Translations under genes and position numbers: made by a program
Assembly: GCF_005502935.1 (NCBI RefSeq)
Contig: NZ_SCMP01000016.1
Location: 36,634 to 100,633 of the forward strand
DNA from: Pseudomonas sp. 2FG
GTDB lineage: Bacteria > Pseudomonadota > Gammaproteobacteria > Pseudomonadales > Pseudomonadaceae
Reading direction: 5' to 3'
DNA length: 64,000 nucleotides
Notes under the pieces: generated by a model
The model's input: the letters and a program-made list of their open reading frames with translations, nothing else
Told to the model about the DNA's origin: nothing
Database searches by the model: none
Shown here: positions 59,183-64,000 of the stretch, in pieces
Numbering within the stretch: position 1 is the stretch's first letter
Layout of the letters: each line of letters begins with the position of its first letter

Positions 59183-61579
59183 ATGCGCTACGGCCTTTTT
59201 TTACTCCTTTGTCTGTGCTCGGCGCTGGCTGGCGCAGTCGAGTTCGACGAGTACACCCGCAGCCTAGTGCTGGGCCAGGAAATTGACCTGTTCGAGGATG
59301 TGCGCGGCAACGCCAGCATCGAGGAAATCACCTCGCCGGCCCTGCAGGCCAGCTTTCGCCGGCACGATAGGCCGGTACTCAACGCCGGTTATTCGCGCTC
59401 GGTGTTCTGGCTGCGCCTGGATCTGGCCTATCGCCCGCAAACCTTGGTCGGTCAGCAGCCGTGGCTGCTGGAACTGGCCTACCCGCCGCTCGATCATCTG
59501 GAGCTCTATCTGGCGGATGGCCGGGGCGGCTTCCAGTTGGCCCAGCGCACCGGCGATGCGCTGCCGTTCGCCAGCCGGCAGATCAAGCAGAACAACTACC
59601 TGTTCGAACTCAGCCTGCAGCCCCACCAGCCGCAGCGCGTCTACCTGCGTCTGCAGAGCCAGGGTTCGCTCCAGGCGCCGCTGAAGCTCTGGTCGCCGAC
59701 GGCCTATCTGGAAGAGCAGCCGGGGCGCATCTATGTGTTGGGCATCATCTATGGCGTGCTGCTGGTGATGCTGATTTACAACCTGTTCATCTACCTGAGC
59801 GTGCGCGACACCAGTTACCTCTATTACATCTTCTACATCGCCTCCTTTGGTCTTTACCAGGTCTCGGTAAACGGGGCCGGTATCGAGTACTTCTGGCCGA
59901 ATAGTCCCTGGTGGGCGAATGTCTCCACGCCGTTCCTGATTGGTTCTGCGGCCTTGTTCGGCTGTCAGTTCGCCCGCAGCTTTTTGCATACCGCGGAGCA
60001 CAGTCCGTGGGTCGATCGCAGCCTGCTGGGGACTATGGCGCTGGGGGCAGTGGTGATGCTGCTGGCGCTCACCGCCAGTTATGGCTTTTCCCTGCGTCTG
60101 GCGACCTCTGTGGCGCTGCTGTTTACCGTGGTGGTGTTCAGTGCGGGCTTGCTGGCCTGGCGGCGTGGCATGCGGGTGGCGCGTTATTTCATCATCGCCT
60201 GGAGCGCCTTCCTGCTCGGCGGCATAGTCAACAGCTTGATGGTGCTGGGCTATCTGCCCAACGCGTTCCTGACCATGTACGCCAGCCAGATTGGCTCCGC
60301 GCTTGAGGTCGGGCTGCTGTCGCTGGCCCTGGCCGACCGCATCAACTCGATGAAGGAAGAGCGCGCGCGGATTCTCTATGAGTCCGGGCGCAAGCTGGAG
60401 GCGCTGAACCAGAAGCTGGCCAACAGCAACCGTCTGAAGGACGAGTTTCTCGCCACCGTCACCCACGAGCTGCGCACGCCGATGAACGGGGTGATCGGCT
60501 CGCTGGAATTGATGCAGACGGTGCCGATGGATGTCGAGTTGGAGCAATACCAGAAGACCGCCACGACCTCGTCGCGCGACATGATGCGGATGATCAACGA
60601 CATCCTTGCCCTCACCGAGCTGCAAGCCGGTAAGCTCTACCCCTGGCGTGAGCCGTTCAGCCTGCGCGGGCTGTTCGACGGCTTGCGCGCGCAATTCGCC
60701 CCGCGTGCCGAGGACAAGGGCCTGCGTTTTACCCTGGAGTTGGACGACAGCCTGCCCGACACCCTGGAAGGCGACGCCGGTAAACTGGCGCAAAGTCTCG
60801 GCTATCTGCTGGATAACGCGATCAAGTTCACCCCGCGCGGGGCTGTCGGCGTGCGCGTGAGCTGTACGGATGTACTCAAGGATGGCCTGACGCTGCGCGT
60901 TGAAGTGATCGACAGCGGCATAGGTTTCAGCACCCCGGTGGATGGTTCGCTGTATCAGCGCTTCCATCAATTGGATGGTTCGATGACCCGCGAGTACGGC
61001 GGTCTGGGGGTCGGCCTGGCGATCTGCCGGCAGTTGGTCGGGCTGCTCGGCGGCAGCCTGAGCCATCAATCGCAGTTGGGCCAGGGCAGTTGCTTCGAGC
61101 TGCGCGTGCCGTTGTTCCTGGCGGCGCCGAGCTCGCAACAGGCGCCGCAGCGCCGGGCCATGGGCCAGGCGCTGCGCCACCCGGAGCAATGTACGGTGCT
61201 GGTGGTCGAGGACAACAGCATCAACCAGCTGGTGCTGCGCGGCATGCTGCTGAAGCTCGGTTACCGGGTGCGCTGCGCCGACAATGGCGCCGAGGCCCTC
61301 GAACTGCTGCGCCGCGAATCTGTGGATGCGCTGCTGCTGGATTGCCAGATGCCGGTGATGGACGGTTTCGCCACCTGCCGCGCGCTGCGCGGCTTGCCAG
61401 GCTGCCGGGAGCTGCCGGTGCTGGCCATCACCGCCCATAGCCATAGTGGCGACCGCGAACGTTGCCTGGCGGCGGGGATGAGCGATTACCTGGCCAAGCC
61501 CGTGAAGTTCGAGGCGCTGCAAGCGCTGCTGCATGACTGGCTGCTCTGCCAGGCCGCGACTAACTCGCAGCAGGCGTAG
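59183..61579 (+). CDS. ladS: LadS-type hybrid sensor histidine kinase
   Basis: 798 residues. Signal peptide (1-18), periplasmic 7TMR-DISMED2 domain (about 22-175), seven membrane segments (about 185-385, 7TMR-DISM), HisKA with His428 (TVTHELRTPMNG), HATPase_c with Asn545 and GGLGVGL (606-612), and a receiver domain with Asp720 (ALLLDCQMPVMDG). In P. aeruginosa LadS feeds the Gac/Rsm switch, opposing RetS and favouring attachment. It lacks an Hpt domain, so it relies on a partner such as GacS. The frame can start earlier in the window, but only ATG 59183 gives a clean signal peptide. Confidence 0.95.
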   Translation: MRYGLFLLLCLCSALAGAVEFDEYTRSLVLGQEIDLFEDVRGNASIEEITSPALQASFRRHDRPVLNAGYSRSVFWLRLDLAYRPQTLVGQQPWLLELAYPPLDHLELYLADGRGGFQLAQRTGDALPFASRQIKQNNYLFELSLQPHQPQRVYLRLQSQGSLQAPLKLWSPTAYLEEQPGRIYVLGIIYGVLLVMLIYNLFIYLSVRDTSYLYYIFYIASFGLYQVSVNGAGIEYFWPNSPWWANVSTPFLIGSAALFGCQFARSFLHTAEHSPWVDRSLLGTMALGAVVMLLALTASYGFSLRLATSVALLFTVVVFSAGLLAWRRGMRVARYFIIAWSAFLLGGIVNSLMVLGYLPNAFLTMYASQIGSALEVGLLSLALADRINSMKEERARILYESGRKLEALNQKLANSNRLKDEFLATVTHELRTPMNGVIGSLELMQTVPMDVELEQYQKTATTSSRDMMRMINDILALTELQAGKLYPWREPFSLRGLFDGLRAQFAPRAEDKGLRFTLELDDSLPDTLEGDAGKLAQSLGYLLDNAIKFTPRGAVGVRVSCTDVLKDGLTLRVEVIDSGIGFSTPVDGSLYQRFHQLDGSMTREYGGLGVGLAICRQLVGLLGGSLSHQSQLGQGSCFELRVPLFLAAPSSQQAPQRRAMGQALRHPEQCTVLVVEDNSINQLVLRGMLLKLGYRVRCADNGAEALELLRRESVDALLLDCQMPVMDGFATCRALRGLPGCRELPVLAITAHSHSGDRERCLAAGMSDYLAKPVKFEALQALLHDWLLCQAATNSQQA

Positions 61580-61606
61580 GCTGGGTAGAGCGAAGCGAAA
61601 CCCAGC
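61576..61606. repeat. Palindromic repeat after ladS
   Basis: GCTGGGT (61580-61586) and ACCCAGC (61600-61606) pair around AGAGCGAAGCGAA. It overlaps the ladS stop codon and probably acts as a weak terminator. Shares GGCTGGGT with the repeat at 55279-55315. Confidence 0.55.
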
Positions 61607-61737
61607 GAGCGGACTCTGTGCTCGGATGAGTTAATGAGTTGGTCGTACAGAGCTCTAGGCTGAGCTTGGCTGGCGAGCCTCTTCGTCTGCGGAGTTTTCG
61701 CGGCTGTTTTGACCGATATCCCACTTTAGCCAAGTTC

Positions 61738-61778
61738 TGAATCATGATTCACTGGAGGTATAAATGAATCAGGATTCA
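61738..61778. promoter_or_regulatory. Two tandem operators for the TetR-family regulator
   Basis: TGAATCATGATTCA (61738-61751) and TGAATCAGGATTCA (61765-61778) are two copies of TGAATC-N2-GATTCA, 27 bases apart, the second ending four bases before the regulator ATG. The symmetry, repetition and position fit autorepression by the adjacent TetR protein. Confidence 0.75.
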
Positions 61779-61820
61779 GATCATGGCCTATCGCCTGACC
61801 GCCGCCCGTCTCGACCGTGA
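61764..61820 (+). CDS. Possible 18-codon leader frame overlapping the regulator start
   Basis: ATG 61764 lies five bases after GGAGG (61754-61758), a better ribosome site than that of the TetR gene. The frame encodes 18 residues and stops at TGA 61818-61820, overlapping the first 13 codons of the TetR gene in another frame. It might be translated and affect regulator synthesis, or be chance. Confidence 0.3.
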   Translation: MNQDSDHGLSPDRRPSRP

Positions 61821-62436
61821 CCTGGAGTTGCGCGAGCGGATTCTCGACTGCGCCCTGACGCGGGTGGCCGAGGGAGGGTTCGGCGCCCTGACCATGCAGG
61901 CCCTGGCCGAAGATGTCGGCATCGCCACCGGCAGTCTGTACCGGCACTTTCGTGGCAAGGGCGAGTTGGCGGCGGAAGTCTTCGCCCGCGCCAGCCAGCA
62001 TGAGGTCTACACCCTGGCCGCGGTGCTACGCGGCCCCGGCACTCCTGATCAGCGTTTGGCCGAGGGCCTCCGGCAGTTCGCCGCGCGCGCCTGGCACAGC
62101 CGACGCTTGGCCTTCGCCCTGATCGCCGAGCCGGTCGAGCCCGAGGTGGACGAGCAGCGCCTGCTGTATCGCGAGGCCTACGCCAAGCTGTACGCCGACC
62201 TGCTGCGCGAAGGCGTGGCCACCGGCGCGTTCCGCCTCAGTGCCATTCCGTTGGTGGCCGCCTGCCTGGTGGGCGCCACCGCCGAATCCCTGGTCGGGCC
62301 CCTGTCGCCGCCGGCACGCGCGGCGCGGGCGGCCGGCCATGCGTTGCCCGACCTGGGCGAGGTCAGCCAAGCCCTGGTCACCTTCTGCCTGCGCGCCGTT
62401 GGCGCCCCATTGCCTACCGAGGAGTCCTTGCCATGA
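61783..62436 (+). CDS. TetR-family regulator of aidB
   Basis: 217 residues. N-terminal helix-turn-helix (about 18-64: RILDCALTRVAEGGFGALTMQALAEDVGIATGSLYRHFRGKGEL), a variable ligand domain. The stop overlaps the aidB start (ATGA). ATG 61783 is preceded by AGGA at 61771-61774, inside the second operator. Likely represses itself and aidB, with an acyl or alkyl compound as ligand (inference). Confidence 0.88.
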   Translation: MAYRLTAARLDRDLELRERILDCALTRVAEGGFGALTMQALAEDVGIATGSLYRHFRGKGELAAEVFARASQHEVYTLAAVLRGPGTPDQRLAEGLRQFAARAWHSRRLAFALIAEPVEPEVDEQRLLYREAYAKLYADLLREGVATGAFRLSAIPLVAACLVGATAESLVGPLSPPARAARAAGHALPDLGEVSQALVTFCLRAVGAPLPTEESLP

Positions 62437-64000
62437 ACCTGCATCAGTTCGCCGAAACCCATGAAGTGACCAACCAGGTGCCAGCGCTGGAGGGCGTCAA
62501 CCTCTACCGCCTCGACCTGCCGTTGCAGGAGTGGACCCGGCGCTTCGGCGGCGGCTGGGCCGAGGCGCGGATCGACGCCTATGGCGCCTTGGCCGGCGGG
62601 CCGCTGATGGCCGCGGGCTTCCTGGCCAACGAGAACAAACCGGTGTTCAAGAGCCATGATCGCTACGGTCATCGCATCGATCTGGTGGAGTTTCACCCGG
62701 CTTACCACGAGCTGATGCGCACCGCCATCGAGCACGGTCTGCCGTCGCTGCCCTGGACCGAGCCTCGTGCCGGCGCGCAAGTCGCCCGTGCGGCCATGAG
62801 CTACCTGCATAGCCAGGCCGAGGCCGGCAGCGGCTGCCCGCTGACCATGACCTACGCCAGCGTACCGGCGCTCAAGTTGCAGCCGGATATCGCCGAAATC
62901 TGGCTGCCGAAGATCCTTTCGAGCCAATACGATCCGCGCAATCTGCCGCTCAGCCAGAAAACCGGGGCCACCATCGGCATGGCGATGACCGAGAAGCAGG
63001 GTGGCACCGATGTGCGCGCCAACACCACGCATGCCCATCCGCTCGGCATGCCCGGGCCGGGCCAGGCCTATGAGCTGGTCGGGCACAAGTGGTTCTGTTC
63101 GGCGCCGATGTGCGATGCCTTCCTGACTCTGGCGCAGACCGACAAGGGCCTGAGCTGCTTCCTGCTGCCACGGCATAGACCGGACGGCACGCGCAACCAG
63201 TTCTATATCCAGCGCCTGAAGAACAAGCTGGGCAACTGGTCGAATGCCTCCAGCGAGGTCGAATATCGCGGCGCGCTGGCCTGGATGATCGGCGAGGAAG
63301 GCCGCGGAGTGCCGACCATCATCGAGATGGTGGCGCTGACCCGTTTCGACTGCATGGTCGGCTCCAGCGCCTTGATGCGCCAGGCGCTGACCCAGGCCGC
63401 GCACCACTGCGCCTATCGCAAGGTCGGCGGCCGGGTACTCAATGAGCAGCCGCTGATGCAGAACGTGCTGGCCGATCTGGCCCTGGAGAGCGAGGCGGCG
63501 CTGGCCCTGACGCTGCGCATGGGCCGGGCCCTGGACCATGCCCACGACGAGCAGGAAGACAAGTTCGCTCGGCTGGTCACCGCGGTCGGCAAGTATTGGA
63601 TCTGCAAACGCGCCCCGGCGATGATCAACGAGGCGGCGGAGTGCATGGGCGGTGCCGGCTATGTCGAGGACAGCATCCTGCCAAGGCTGTACCGCGAGGC
63701 GCCGGTCAACTCCACCTGGGAAGGTTCGGGCAACGTGCAGTGCCTGGACGTGCTGCGTGCTTTGTCGAAAGAGCCCGGCGTGCTCGACGCCTTGTTTGTC
63801 GAGTTGGGCGACGGCCATGGCGATGCCCGGCTGCAGGCGCATATCGGCCAGTTGCAGGCGGGCTTTCGCGACACCGCCGATATCCAATACCGCGCGCGCC
63901 AGTTGACCGAAGACGTCGCCGTGGCACTGCAGGCCAAGTTGTTGCTGGAGGCCGGTAACGCGCTGGTGTCCGATGCCTTTATCGCCAGTCACCTGGGGGC
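62433..64000 (+). CDS. aidB: AidB-type acyl-CoA dehydrogenase (partial, runs off the end)
   Basis: 522 codons are visible; the gene continues beyond the window (E. coli AidB has 541 residues). Sequence alignment by eye to AidB is strong throughout: MAAGFLANENKPVFK, MTYASVPALKLQPD, GMAMTEKQGGTDVRANTT, KNKLGNWSNASSEVE, NEAAECMGGAGYVEDSILPRLYREAPVNSTWEGSGN. AidB is an FAD protein bound near DNA and linked to alkylation resistance in E. coli. Here control seems to come from TetR rather than Ada. Confidence 0.95.
   Translation, partial: MNLHQFAETHEVTNQVPALEGVNLYRLDLPLQEWTRRFGGGWAEARIDAYGALAGGPLMAAGFLANENKPVFKSHDRYGHRIDLVEFHPAYHELMRTAIEHGLPSLPWTEPRAGAQVARAAMSYLHSQAEAGSGCPLTMTYASVPALKLQPDIAEIWLPKILSSQYDPRNLPLSQKTGATIGMAMTEKQGGTDVRANTTHAHPLGMPGPGQAYELVGHKWFCSAPMCDAFLTLAQTDKGLSCFLLPRHRPDGTRNQFYIQRLKNKLGNWSNASSEVEYRGALAWMIGEEGRGVPTIIEMVALTRFDCMVGSSALMRQALTQAAHHCAYRKVGGRVLNEQPLMQNVLADLALESEAALALTLRMGRALDHAHDEQEDKFARLVTAVGKYWICKRAPAMINEAAECMGGAGYVEDSILPRLYREAPVNSTWEGSGNVQCLDVLRALSKEPGVLDALFVELGDGHGDARLQAHIGQLQAGFRDTADIQYRARQLTEDVAVALQAKLLLEAGNALVSDAFIASHLG

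Noticed and set aside
59264..61534. 756-codon minus-strand frame across ladS
   Set aside because: Gln/His/Arg-rich complement of ladS; no start context or family.
62178..63992. 604-codon minus-strand frame over tetR and aidB
   Set aside because: Lies opposite the aidB coding sequence, which aligns with AidB along its length.

Overview
The window is a GC-rich, densely coded stretch of a Pseudomonas chromosome (gammaproteobacterium). Three things point there: protein sequences that closely resemble Pseudomonas versions (for example the RibA, Dxs, XseB, Ppa, YbeY and RlpA termini), a gene order that from memory largely follows the P. aeruginosa PAO1 segment running from ribA to ladS and aidB, and GG-N10-GC sigma-54 promoters beside an AcoR-type activator. 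I see no rRNA or tRNA gene, CRISPR array, prophage or complete insertion sequence. I annotate 64 protein genes; the first and last are cut by the window edges. One of them (arfA, 53 codons) is very short.

Layout. 1-9.3 kb: end of an aspartic protease gene, ribA, a small membrane protein and a BtuF-like binding protein, then dxs, ispA and xseB on the minus strand with a PAP2 phosphatase gene wedged between ispA and dxs, then ppa, mtfA, a DedA gene and an acetyltransferase. 9.5-17.4 kb: an ethanolamine module (eutC, eutB, permease, aldehyde dehydrogenase, sigma-54 activator) with two convincing sigma-54 promoters and a 140-bp MITE-like element inserted at the permease stop codon. 17.5-30.3 kb: mpl-ubiX-lipoprotein, a metallo-beta-lactamase-fold gene, an NAD-binding gene, a MORN-repeat/caspase-like lipoprotein, a PhaJ4-like hydratase, lrgAB-like genes, a Lon-N-domain protein, a DedA-PAP2 fusion, an alkyladenine glycosylase, a methyltransferase, and a hydrolase with a PilZ-like tail.

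30.5-41.7 kb is one long plus-strand block: proA-nadD-rsfS-rlmH-mrdA-rodA-mltB-rlpA-dacC-ybeD-lipB-lipA. It couples NAD synthesis, ribosome silencing and methylation, the elongation peptidoglycan machinery, and lipoylation; many genes overlap by 1-8 bases. It ends at a strong bidirectional terminator. 41.7-58.9 kb is mostly minus strand: a lytic transglycosylase, arfA, holA, lptE, leuS, lnt, corC, ybeY, phoH, miaB, a Sel1 protein, hemL, thiE, thiD, with ybeL-like, elyC-like and DUF1820 genes opposed. 59-64 kb: the hybrid sensor kinase ladS and a tetR-aidB pair with twin operators.

Themes: cell envelope synthesis and remodelling dominates (PBP2, RodA, three murein hydrolases, DacC, LptE, Lnt, Mpl, ElyC-like, several undecaprenyl/lipid phosphatase or DedA proteins). 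The most interesting items are an arfA gene with a terminator-like hairpin inside its own reading frame, the sigma-54 control of ethanolamine use, two MITE-like families with solo ends elsewhere in the window, an in-phase slippery A-tract in rlpA, and paired TGAATC-N2-GATTCA operators before tetR-aidB.
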